A stretch of 64,000 nt of DNA from JAHELQ01 sp964491915 (lineage in GTDB: Bacteria > Acidobacteriota > Aminicenantia > UBA2199): the NCBI GenBank assembly GCA_964491915.1, contig CAZBHS010000021.1, positions 21,741 to 85,740 of the forward strand, written 5' to 3'. A program made the translations under genes and the position numbers. The notes beneath the pieces were generated by a model. That model did not search any database. It saw only the letters and a list, made by a program, of their open reading frames with translations, and was not told the DNA's origin. This document shows, piece by piece, positions 53,170-60,504 of the stretch (the stretch's first letter is position 1; every line of letters starts with the position of its first letter).

Positions 53170-54348
53170 ATGAAGATGTTGATGAAATTTAGACGTTGTT
53201 GGTTGCGGGTTGTTGTCGGATGTGTTGTGATGATTGGGATTGGAATGGGATGGTTGGCTGCCGCTGATGTCGGGGATGTGGTGATTGGGGCGAAGCGGAC
53301 GATGGAGTCTTCGGTACTGAAGGAGACGAGGGGGTATTCGGTTTATTTGCCGGAGTCTTATGAGACGGGGATGACGAGGTATCCGGTTTTGGTGGTGTTG
53401 GATGGGGAGGATTATTTTCATTTTTTAACCGGGGTGACGGCATATTATGCCCGGTTGGGAACGATTCCCGAGATGGTTGTTGTGGGGGTTGATTCCGGGG
53501 ATAGGTTTCGGGATTTTACGCCGACGAAGGCTGCAATCCCCGGCGGGAAGGTGATCGAGACTAGCGGCGGCGGTGTATTGTTTGAGCGGTTCCTCGAGGA
53601 GGAGCTCTTGCCGGCTATTGAGAAGAATTATAGAGTGACTGGTTTCCGGGTGTTGTGTGGGCATTCGGTGGCCGGGTTGTTTGTGGTTGAGAGTATGGTC
53701 TCCCATCCGGGAAGTTTTTCCGGGTTTGTGGCCACCAGTCCCAGTTTGTGGTGGGACGACGAGTATGTTTGCCGCGAGGCTGAGTCGGAACTCAAAAAAA
53801 AGGGCACGCGGGATCGCTATCTGTTTTTGGCGGTGGGCAATGAAGGGGGGACTCTGGAAGGGCCGATCGTTAATTTTACGAAGGTTTTGGAGAAGCAGCC
53901 ATCGGCGGGGATCGACTGGACGTTTAAGACGTTTGAAGGGGTGAATCATCAGGCGATGCCGGTGAAAGCGTTTGTCTATGGGCTCGAATTCATCTTCGCT
54001 GATTGGACGTTGCCCGAAGCTGTATTCGATGAAGGGCTCGATGCGGTGTCGCAGTATTACCGGAAGCTATCGAAAAAATATCGCGAGACCATCGTAGCGC
54101 CGGAGCAGGTACTAAATCGTTTGGGATATAAAATGTTGAGAAAAGGAGTGCTCGAAGAGGCCATCCGGATATTCGAGACAAACGCTGCCTATCATCCGCA
54201 GTCGGCGAATGTGTACGACAGTCTTGGGGAAGCGTATCTGAAAAGAGGCGAGAAAGAGATTGCGATTGACAATTATCGAAAATCTCTGGAACTAGACCCT
54301 CAAAACCAAAACGCGCGCCAGATTTTACGGAAGCTGGAGATAAACTAG
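53170..54348 (+). CDS. Exported esterase-family alpha/beta hydrolase with TPRs
   Basis: About 392 residues. Signal peptide (about 1-31, GWLAAA-DVG), esterase D/Fes-like domain (about 45-275) with YPVLVVLDGEDYF, the nucleophile in GHSVAG, and a His in GVNHQAMP. Two TPR units follow (about 320-390; SANVYDSLGEAYLKRGEKEI). Family members cleave esters such as siderophores or acylated sugars, and the substrate is unknown. ATG 53170 has AAGGAG 8 nt upstream; a GTG at 53164 is too close. The first 350 bp are strikingly G/T-rich on the coding strand compared with the rest. Confidence 0.85.
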   Translation: MKMLMKFRRCWLRVVVGCVVMIGIGMGWLAAADVGDVVIGAKRTMESSVLKETRGYSVYLPESYETGMTRYPVLVVLDGEDYFHFLTGVTAYYARLGTIPEMVVVGVDSGDRFRDFTPTKAAIPGGKVIETSGGGVLFERFLEEELLPAIEKNYRVTGFRVLCGHSVAGLFVVESMVSHPGSFSGFVATSPSLWWDDEYVCREAESELKKKGTRDRYLFLAVGNEGGTLEGPIVNFTKVLEKQPSAGIDWTFKTFEGVNHQAMPVKAFVYGLEFIFADWTLPEAVFDEGLDAVSQYYRKLSKKYRETIVAPEQVLNRLGYKMLRKGVLEEAIRIFETNAAYHPQSANVYDSLGEAYLKRGEKEIAIDNYRKSLELDPQNQNARQILRKLEIN

Positions 54349-54403
54349 AAAATGAAAATATTTCCAAATTACAAAAATCACGGCAATGAAGCGTTATTTT
54401 TAG

Positions 54404-54432
54404 TTGAAAAATAAAATTGAAATCGGTATTAT
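54404..54432 (+). promoter_or_regulatory. sigma70-type promoter for the six-Cys peptide
   Basis: TTGAAA (54404-54409) and TATTAT (54427-54432) have a 17-nt spacer, 35 nt before the ATG. Confidence 0.6.
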
Positions 54433-54466
54433 TGAAATGAATATATAATTTAAGGAGAAATATATA

Positions 54467-54664
54467 ATGAAAAAGAAACTCGCTTCAAAAAAACTTCATC
54501 TTAAAAAAGAATCCATCGCGACATTGGAAAAATCCGTTTTACATCAAGTGAAAGGCGGGGATTCCGCTCCAATGGAAACGTGCCTTCAGCCATGCTATTC
54601 CTATCAGCCGGAACGATGCTTGACAGGTTATTCCTGTGATTGGAGCTGCGTTCTTTTCTGTTAA
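54467..54664 (+). CDS. Six-Cys RiPP precursor with lanthipeptide-like leader
   Basis: A peptide of 65 residues. The leader KKLHLKKESIATLEKSVLHQ ends with VKGG (28-31) and resembles the LKKxTIAxL...VKGG leaders of Bacteroidota class I lanthipeptides and related rSAM peptides. The 34-residue core has six Cys in the pattern C-x3-C-x7-C-x5-C-x3-C-x3-C, with the last Cys at the very C-terminus, plus Ser/Thr next to several Cys. No LanB, LanC, LanM or C39 transporter is in the window, so modification would be in trans. The start follows AAGGAG. It has its own promoter. Confidence 0.75.
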   Translation: MKKKLASKKLHLKKESIATLEKSVLHQVKGGDSAPMETCLQPCYSYQPERCLTGYSCDWSCVLFC

Positions 54665-54670
54665 ACCCAG

Positions 54671-54724
54671 ATAGGTAAAGCCTTTACCTATGTAAAACCA
54701 GAGGGACACGCGACAATGTCCCTC
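54671..54724 (+). terminator. Two tandem hairpins after the six-Cys peptide
   Basis: ATAGGTAAA (54671-54679) pairs with 54683-54691, and GAGGGACA (54701-54708) pairs with 54717-54724. Neither has a T-run. They may stabilise a small abundant mRNA or end it weakly. Confidence 0.45.
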
Positions 54725-54776
54725 ACGCGTTGATAACAGATGTTTTTAGGGGAACCGGAGATGAACTAGTGCCAAT

Positions 54777-54788
54777 GGGGACAGGTGC
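54777..54788 (+). repeat. GGGGACAGGTGC motif copy
   Basis: Same 12-mer as at 53039. It is followed at once by TATAAT (54792-54797) and the ATG of the glycosyltransferase at 54804. Confidence 0.5.
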
Positions 54789-54803
54789 TGGTATAATGGT
54801 GGG

Positions 54804-55715
54804 ATGAGAACTGGATTGATAGATCCTATTGTGGTGCTTTATTATAATAAGAGCAGGTTGACGCGGCAATGTGTGGATGCGATTCTGGCTGCCGGCTATC
54901 CGGCGGAGAAGATTTACTGCTTCGACAATGGATCGCAGCCACGGGTCTTCGAGGAATTTTCGGCAGACTATCATCATCTTCATCATCAGCGGTGTGAGGA
55001 GAACGGTGGGTTTTCGAAGGGATTTAACCTATCGCTGCGCTGGGTGTTCGAGCTTGGGTTCGAGTCGGCTCTCTTTTTGACCAATGATACGGTCATTACT
55101 GCCGGCGCTGTGGAAGCGTTGATGCGGACCGGTTCGGATACCGGGGCCGGGATGGTGGCGCCGCGGATATCGTTTTTGAGCGACGGGGCGAAGATTGACT
55201 CCATCGGGGGATTCTTTGACGATGAAGCCTTCAGTCTGGGGCATCACATTAAGCTGGAGCTTCCGGTTTTGTTGGATCCGAAGCGGGACTATATTCCCGG
55301 CACCGCGGTTTGGGTGAGGCGGGATTGCTTCGATGCCCTCGAAGGGACCGATGAATCGTTCCACATGTTTTGGGAAGATGTGGATCTGTGTTTCAGGGCC
55401 CATCGAGCGGGGATTCCGTTGGCCCGCTGTTATGAGGCGCAGATACTTCATGGCGCCGGGCAAACCACGCGAAAAAAACCGCTTTACACGACCTTTTACT
55501 TTCATCGCAACCGCATCCGCTTCTGCGCCCGCTATCTAGAAGGCGAAAATTTGAAGCGAGCCCTCGCTCATATCGAGGACGAACTCAATCGCCAGGCCGC
55601 CTTCCGTCGCCAACAAGGAGACGCCGCCCGCCTCAACTACTTCGAACAATTATTCGCCGAACTCCACTCCGCCCGAAAAGCGGTGATGGAGGGCCAGGTT
55701 CCCAGGTCCGAGTAG
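54804..55715 (+). CDS. Family 2 glycosyltransferase
   Basis: A protein of 303 residues, GT-A fold. PIVVLYYNKSRLTRQCVDAI is the nucleotide-binding start, CEENGGFSKGFN and FLTNDTVITA (DxD-like region) the donor site, and MFWEDVDLCFRAHRAG the ED motif of rhamnosyltransferase-like GT2 enzymes. The acceptor is unknown; surface glycan is most likely. TATAAT ends only 6 nt before the ATG, so the mRNA could be leaderless. Its last 79 bp overlap the convergent nucleotidyltransferase gene. Confidence 0.85.
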   Translation: MRTGLIDPIVVLYYNKSRLTRQCVDAILAAGYPAEKIYCFDNGSQPRVFEEFSADYHHLHHQRCEENGGFSKGFNLSLRWVFELGFESALFLTNDTVITAGAVEALMRTGSDTGAGMVAPRISFLSDGAKIDSIGGFFDDEAFSLGHHIKLELPVLLDPKRDYIPGTAVWVRRDCFDALEGTDESFHMFWEDVDLCFRAHRAGIPLARCYEAQILHGAGQTTRKKPLYTTFYFHRNRIRFCARYLEGENLKRALAHIEDELNRQAAFRRQQGDAARLNYFEQLFAELHSARKAVMEGQVPRSE

Positions 55716-56491
55716 GTGGCGATGGGGATTGCGGCCGCCGGGAAGAGGGATGAATCGCTGGTGGGGACGGGTTGTTTTTGGACAGAAGCCAACATGAATT
55801 GGTAGAGGGACGAACCGATGCTTTGGGTAAAGCCGTAGCATCCCCAAAAACTATTGTAGAGGTCGAAGCCGCCATCGGGCTTGTCGCAGAAGCGGATGAC
55901 GAACCCTTTCTCGACGAACAGGGCTCCGAGACTTTGCAAGCGGGCGGAATCGGAGCAGGGGATGGCGCCGAAGACCAAATCGTCGGCGGTCAAACGTTGA
56001 TTGAAGGCTTCGATGAGGGGGATACCGGACGAATCATGATAGGGGTCATTGTCGCTCATGGCCAGAAAGGAATCCGGCAGCATGACGATGTTGCGTTCGC
56101 TATAATTTAGGGCCGCGGAATACACAGATCCCGGCCAATCATGATATTCGTCATCGAAAAAGACAGTCTCTACCTCCACGTCCGGTAATTGTTTTTGCAC
56201 ATAGTGAGCCACCTCCAGTTTCCAGGGACGGGTCACTACGGCAACTTTTATCGGAGGCAACGAATCACTCTCGAATGAGCGGATGAAGGCCTGGATATGG
56301 CGAAGGGAGAAATCAATCAGCCGGACACCGGGGAAAATTTCATAGAGTTCTTTGGGGGTGTCGAGTCCCAGGCGGCTGCCTGAACCGGCGCAAGGCAAAA
56401 TTACAGTGAGTCCAGGGTCGATGCGTGTCATCTCCGTTAGCGTCTCTGTGGGCATTATACTCCAAACTGCGTACTTGTCATCTCTTTTCAT
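55637..56491 (-). CDS. Sugar nucleotidyltransferase-like protein
   Basis: About 284 residues. GLTVILPCAGSGSRLGLDTPKEL is the N-terminal glycine-rich nucleotide site of NTP transferases (Lys in TPKEL), followed by VAVVTRPWK, MLPDSFLAM and SLGALFVEKGFVIRFCDKPD. It would activate a sugar phosphate with a nucleotide. ATG 56491 follows AAGGATAAAATC. The 79-bp overlap with the convergent glycosyltransferase means both reading frames are kept in that segment. Confidence 0.78.
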   Translation of the reverse strand: MKRDDKYAVWSIMPTETLTEMTRIDPGLTVILPCAGSGSRLGLDTPKELYEIFPGVRLIDFSLRHIQAFIRSFESDSLPPIKVAVVTRPWKLEVAHYVQKQLPDVEVETVFFDDEYHDWPGSVYSAALNYSERNIVMLPDSFLAMSDNDPYHDSSGIPLIEAFNQRLTADDLVFGAIPCSDSARLQSLGALFVEKGFVIRFCDKPDGGFDLYNSFWGCYGFTQSIGSSLYQFMLASVQKQPVPTSDSSLFPAAAIPIATYSDLGTWPSITAFRAEWSSANNCSK

Positions 56492-56602
56492 GATTTTATC
56501 CTTTTTTTTATAGTATTCTAAAATAGGGCCCCCCTTCCTCCGGCAGGGAGGCTCCAATTTACCACTCGTTCATCACGCAAATCTATTTCTGGCTAATGTT
56601 CA

Positions 56603-56619
56603 TTGACAACATATGTCAA
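56603..56619. promoter_or_regulatory. 17-bp palindrome TTGACA-N5-TGTCAA
   Basis: Perfect 6-bp arms around 5 bp, directly after the stop codon at 56621 of a minus-strand gene. It could be an operator for the downstream nucleotidyltransferase. Each arm also resembles a -35 box, but no good -10 was found. Confidence 0.25.
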
Positions 56620-56620
56620 C

Positions 56621-56863
56621 CTATAAAATTTTTATCTTCTTTCTAATTTTTTTCGCTCGTTCTATTCCCTTACTCGTGAGGATGATTGTGTTCATTTCAT
56701 GGTGCTGATAGATGAGCCCCTCCTTTTCCAGCTCCTTCAACACCTCGAACAAATATCCTCGCCAGGCGCGGAAGATCATTTCGCCCGGGTGTTTCGTCGA
56801 TTCCTCTTCCCAACCGGAAAGATACAAAACCAACATATTCAAGTTTTTGAGGAATTCGTGCAT
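56621..56863 (-). CDS. Small DUF6429-like winged-helix protein
   Basis: A protein of 80 residues: a helical start (LVLYLSGWEEE), RAWRGYLFEVLKELEKEGLI and a C-terminal TSKGIERAKKIRKKI. The layout matches DUF6429-type small proteins, which look like a minimal winged helix. The function is unknown and the family call is from memory. Confidence 0.55.
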   Translation of the reverse strand: MHEFLKNLNMLVLYLSGWEEESTKHPGEMIFRAWRGYLFEVLKELEKEGLIYQHHEMNTIILTSKGIERAKKIRKKIKIL

Positions 56864-56907
56864 CCGCTATTCTCCAAACAAATACCTATAGAAGTCGGAG
56901 GAGGCCG

Positions 56908-57201
56908 TTAGATCATTATTTGTTTTTTAAAATTTTCGAAGGTTTTCTCGCCGATACCTTTTACCTTCATAATGTCTTGAACGCGCTTGAATTTGCCGTT
57001 CTTCTGCCGATACTCAACAATGCGGGCGGCGATCTTTTCCCCGATTCGCGGTAATTTGATGAGCTCAGCGGCGGTAGCTGTATTGATATTGATCAAATCG
57101 CCTTTTTTAGCGGCTTTGGTTTGAGCCATCACTCCAGTGTTCAGTGTGATTACAAAAATAGCGATCAAAACTATCGCCGTTACGTTTTTTCTAACATTCA
57201 T
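56908..57201 (-). CDS. ComEA-like helix-hairpin-helix protein, exported
   Basis: A protein of 97 residues with a signal peptide (about 1-27, VMA-QTK) and two helix-hairpin-helix motifs (INTATAAELIKLPRIGEKIA and VQDIMKVKGIGEKTFENFKK). ComEA proteins bind double-stranded DNA in the periplasm during natural transformation. Four prepilin-like genes begin 320 bp away in the other direction, which fits DNA uptake, although ComEA-like proteins are also found without competence. Confidence 0.85.
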   Translation of the reverse strand: MNVRKNVTAIVLIAIFVITLNTGVMAQTKAAKKGDLININTATAAELIKLPRIGEKIAARIVEYRQKNGKFKRVQDIMKVKGIGEKTFENFKKQIMI

Positions 57202-57521
57202 TTTGTTGCTCCTTAAAATTTAGTTTGCCTAACACAATTCTAGTAACATGGTCGATGCCAACGTCGAAACCGCCTATCGAAAAAAAGACTGAAAGCATCT
57301 ATTGGCGAGGCTATCATAATTTTTATCTCTCCATCGCGAAAAAATTGAACAGTAAAGAATTCTTTACATCAGCGCCATCAGCCGCACACGTTTCTTTACA
57401 CCGCTCCAGGCGTTATAGTCTCGAAAGTCCCTCCCACAAAAGATATCAATCGATTCCCATCACCTGGCACAAAATATGAATCACTGGATGGTGAAGCTTG
57501 TAATCCATAAGGAGGTTATCG
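57202..57521. other. Non-coding gap between comEA-like and prepilin genes
   Basis: 320 bp between divergent genes. A TTG-started open frame (57225-57479) has no ribosome site or family signature and I treat it as chance. The last 20 bp hold the AAGGAGG site of the first prepilin gene. No clear promoter with good -35 and -10 boxes was found. Confidence 0.5.
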
Positions 57522-57890
57522 ATGCAAGTAAATAACAAAGGATTCTCTTTAGTAGAGACTATGATCGCGATGATAATCGTCGCCATCAGCGTATTTATGT
57601 TGTCCAGTATTCTGGTGATATCCATGCAATCGAACAAGCATGCGTCCATCCGCATGCACCTGTCCCAGGTCTATGACGGATACCAAAACCGGTTGGCGTC
57701 CCAACCGTTTGATTCGACATCATTGGCTCCCGGAACACATACCAAGACCGAAAAGCCGTTCGAAGTCCGTTGGGAAACACAAGACCTATCGGATAGTCTC
57801 AAGAAGATCGACCTCTTGGTCTCCTACCGCCGTCAAACAAAACGGCAGGGTTATTTTTACAAATCCCGGCTCATAAAAGAGGTACACTAA
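57522..57890 (+). CDS. Prepilin-like protein (PilV/GspI type)
   Basis: A protein of 122 residues. A short basic leader precedes the type III signal NKG-FSLVETMIAMIIVAISVF, with Gly at -1, Phe at +1 and Glu at +5, as processed by prepilin peptidase. The remainder is a small pilin-like domain. First of four tightly packed genes, start after AAGGAGG. Its stop overlaps the next ATG by one base (TAATG). Confidence 0.85.
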   Translation: MQVNNKGFSLVETMIAMIIVAISVFMLSSILVISMQSNKHASIRMHLSQVYDGYQNRLASQPFDSTSLAPGTHTKTEKPFEVRWETQDLSDSLKKIDLLVSYRRQTKRQGYFYKSRLIKEVH

Positions 57891-58582
57891 TGAGCAGCGG
57901 ATTTTCTCTCATCGAGATGATCATCGTATTGACGTTGAGCCTGGGGATTTTAGCCCTGGTGTTCAGCAATGTGGTAGCCTCAACCCAACACTCGAAACGA
58001 ATCCTCACCAATCAGGAGATTCTGGAGTCGATTTTTCATACGGTTGACACCTTGAAGTCGGATCTCACCAAGTGCGGGATGCGCCTGCAGCAGGCCAACG
58101 AGTTCTTCAAACTCGATTTGTTCCGGAGCCAGGACGCCTGGTTCAAGGTGACGTATGGCCTGGGGGGCGGAACATTGAAGGAGCCTGCATATGCCGGCGA
58201 CACAACCATCCGCATCTCGGGAGACGACTATTCGAGGAGCAAGCGGCGGGCGCTTTTATACAATATAATTGACAATGTGTACCAATTCAATGACATCACC
58301 AATGTAAACGGCGATGCCATCACCCTGGCCGAAGGCTTGATCGCCGACTTCAACACCAATTCCGTCATGGTCATATTACAAGAGGTGGAGTACAAGCTCT
58401 ACCATAAACAAGCCTGTCTGAAACGCAAAACCGGCAAAGGGTATTTTCAGCCGATGGTGGAGAATGTCACGGATTTTTATCTCAAGTATTATCCCGATTC
58501 CTTTTCGGTCCTCTATCGCCTGGAGGTGAACCACAAGGAACAGATCCGGGGCTACATTTTTTTGACCAATATGGTGTATTGA
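57890..58582 (+). CDS. Prepilin-like protein (PilW/GspJ type)
   Basis: A protein of 230 residues. MSSG-FSLIEMIIVLTLSLG is a very short leader plus type IV pilin N-helix with Glu at +5. The rest has the longer PilW/GspJ-like minor pilin domain (DTLKSDLTKCGMRLQ and on). It is coupled to the genes before and after by one-base overlaps. Confidence 0.82.
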   Translation: MSSGFSLIEMIIVLTLSLGILALVFSNVVASTQHSKRILTNQEILESIFHTVDTLKSDLTKCGMRLQQANEFFKLDLFRSQDAWFKVTYGLGGGTLKEPAYAGDTTIRISGDDYSRSKRRALLYNIIDNVYQFNDITNVNGDAITLAEGLIADFNTNSVMVILQEVEYKLYHKQACLKRKTGKGYFQPMVENVTDFYLKYYPDSFSVLYRLEVNHKEQIRGYIFLTNMVY

Positions 58583-59952
58583 TGAGACGAAGCAAACAAT
58601 CCCAGCACAGCTCGGACGGCAGCATCTTATTGGCGATGCTGGCCTTTATCCTGATCTCCTTCATCGGCATCTCGGTATTGGGTCACGTCGTCACCCACCA
58701 GCGGATCATCAAAGCCAGGATGCAACGAATCAGCCGCATGGAACCGGTCTACCAGGAATTGCTTCGCTATTTGCACCAATTCAAGGACCGGGTGTCGCAA
58801 CTGGACATCCAGAACACGGACGAACCAGAGGCGCATCTCTTCAATTCCCAACAATTCCCAGGCAAACAGGTAGACGGCATATCCATCACCACTCACTTTT
58901 CACATACATCCATCCGGACCGGGACCTACCAAACCACCACCATACTGGACCGGGTCGAGGCCTCATCGACAACGCTCCCCTACCTATTCGTGGCGGGAGT
59001 CGAGATCGACATCCTGTCGGGGAAGATTCCCCTCTCGTTAATCCCGCTGTATTTAAAACAGAAGATCGACATCCCGGTCTCCTCTTTTCTGAAAGAGAAT
59101 GAGATCGGCCTCAACAGCCAGAGCCAGACTATCATCGATGACTCCCCTCAAACATTCGACTCCACAGCATTTCTGACGGACAGTCTCGATATCCAGGGCA
59201 GGATGCTGAACTGGATGAGCGTGAGAGAGAGACTGGGATTCGAAATAAACAGCAACCCTATTCCCGACGGGATCTACTTCATCGAGGAGGGGCGGGAGGT
59301 GGAAACAGTGTTTGTGCAGGGCAATGTCCAGAAGCTGCGACTCTACACCCTCGATAACCGCCAATTTGTGATGTTGGAACAAAACAAAACGGCCTATTTG
59401 CTCAGTTATATTCCCGGCGAATACGCGTTCACAAGTTGGGATCCATCGGTTGCGGACGATACTCGTTTCGATGAGAAAATAATCATCAATGGAGACTGCC
59501 TGGGTCTGGAGCAGCAAGGCGACATCGCCTTTCACCGTAACAGCGACCTCAAGCTTTTTGTCTCCGGCAAAACCATTGTCAAGAGTTCACTCTTATCGGA
59601 AGCAGATGAGCTCACACTCAAGAAAACCGGGTGGACACACCTGACGATAATCAGCGGCGCACACAGCTTGAGCCATGAAGCCGGCGGGAAACCCTCTCTC
59701 ATTGTGGAGAATGAGGGTGAAACAGAACTTGAATTATCATTATTGATCAATGGACGGATAATCAACCATAGCCGCCAATTGATATTGAATGGAAGCTTGT
59801 TTGCATCCGGCATAGAAAACAATGGATCTATCAATATAAACCATCTATTCTCCCAATTCAACGAAGTTGCCTATTTTTCGAGCAAAAATGCAACAATAAT
59901 TCACAATTTGACAATTAATTATATTCAGGAGGTAACAAATGGCAATAAATAA
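58582..59952 (+). CDS. Large PilX/GspK-like minor pilin component
   Basis: About 456 residues. The N-terminus has a short polar stretch then one hydrophobic helix (about 14-38, GSILLAMLAFILISFIGISV), as in PilX/GspK-type proteins, but without a classic G-F-x3-E cleavage site. It is much longer than PilX. The rest is beta-rich, with a Ser/Ile-rich passage of about 350-456 that looks like a beta-solenoid (SLSHEAGGKPSLIVENEGET and on). It may be a tip adhesin. The ATG at 58582 shares one base with the previous stop. Confidence 0.7.
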   Translation: MRRSKQSQHSSDGSILLAMLAFILISFIGISVLGHVVTHQRIIKARMQRISRMEPVYQELLRYLHQFKDRVSQLDIQNTDEPEAHLFNSQQFPGKQVDGISITTHFSHTSIRTGTYQTTTILDRVEASSTTLPYLFVAGVEIDILSGKIPLSLIPLYLKQKIDIPVSSFLKENEIGLNSQSQTIIDDSPQTFDSTAFLTDSLDIQGRMLNWMSVRERLGFEINSNPIPDGIYFIEEGREVETVFVQGNVQKLRLYTLDNRQFVMLEQNKTAYLLSYIPGEYAFTSWDPSVADDTRFDEKIIINGDCLGLEQQGDIAFHRNSDLKLFVSGKTIVKSSLLSEADELTLKKTGWTHLTIISGAHSLSHEAGGKPSLIVENEGETELELSLLINGRIINHSRQLILNGSLFASGIENNGSININHLFSQFNEVAYFSSKNATIIHNLTINYIQEVTNGNK

Positions 59953-60463
59953 TCATTTCCCCTTTAATAATTTGACATTCGATATTAATCATGATATAAA
60001 AATTAATTCGCCCTCTCGCCTGGAAAGAGGGATTGGCGTTATCGAATTGATCGTATCGGCAACACTGCTGTTTCTAACGTTGAGTCTGGGACTGTCCGGG
60101 TTTCAGTCTTACCGGGACAGGGCTCTCGCGACAGACGCTGCGCGCCTGGTTACGTCGGCCTTTAACTGTGCCAGGTACCGTTCGTTGGAAGAAAATAGAT
60201 GTATAAGAGTACAATTGAAAAGTAATGTACTATTACTTGAAACGAAAAAAAATGGAGAATGGCGTATTATCAAGGAATTCCCATTAAATATGGATGCCGG
60301 GATTTCGATGAACGCAGCGCCGGTTTTTTATCCCAGCGGATTCGTAACGCCGTTGTGTTCGGTTTACTTAAAGACGCTGCACTATACCTTCAGAATCACC
60401 ATCTCGATTGCCGGTCGGATCAAAGTACTCCAGGTCAAGGACACAAATTATGCCACAATATAA
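59939..60463 (+). CDS. GspH/FimT-like prepilin
   Basis: A protein of 174 residues with an unusually long leader of about 30 residues, then ERG-IGVIELIVSATLLFLTLS, a prepilin cleavage site with Ile at +1 and Glu at +5. The C-terminal domain is FimT/GspH-like (ARLVTSAFNCARYRSLEENR). It overlaps the previous gene by 14 bp and starts after AGGAGG. It completes a minor-pilin cassette. Confidence 0.8.
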   Translation: MAINNHFPFNNLTFDINHDIKINSPSRLERGIGVIELIVSATLLFLTLSLGLSGFQSYRDRALATDAARLVTSAFNCARYRSLEENRCIRVQLKSNVLLLETKKNGEWRIIKEFPLNMDAGISMNAAPVFYPSGFVTPLCSVYLKTLHYTFRITISIAGRIKVLQVKDTNYATI

Positions 60464-60504
60464 TATGATCGAGATAAAAAAACTAAAAAAGGGACATTTT
60501 TAGA

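Noticed and set aside
57225..57479. Open reading frame of 84 codons between comEA-like and prepilin genes
   Set aside because: TTG start, no ribosome site, no signal peptide or family motif, and it covers the upstream region of two divergent genes.
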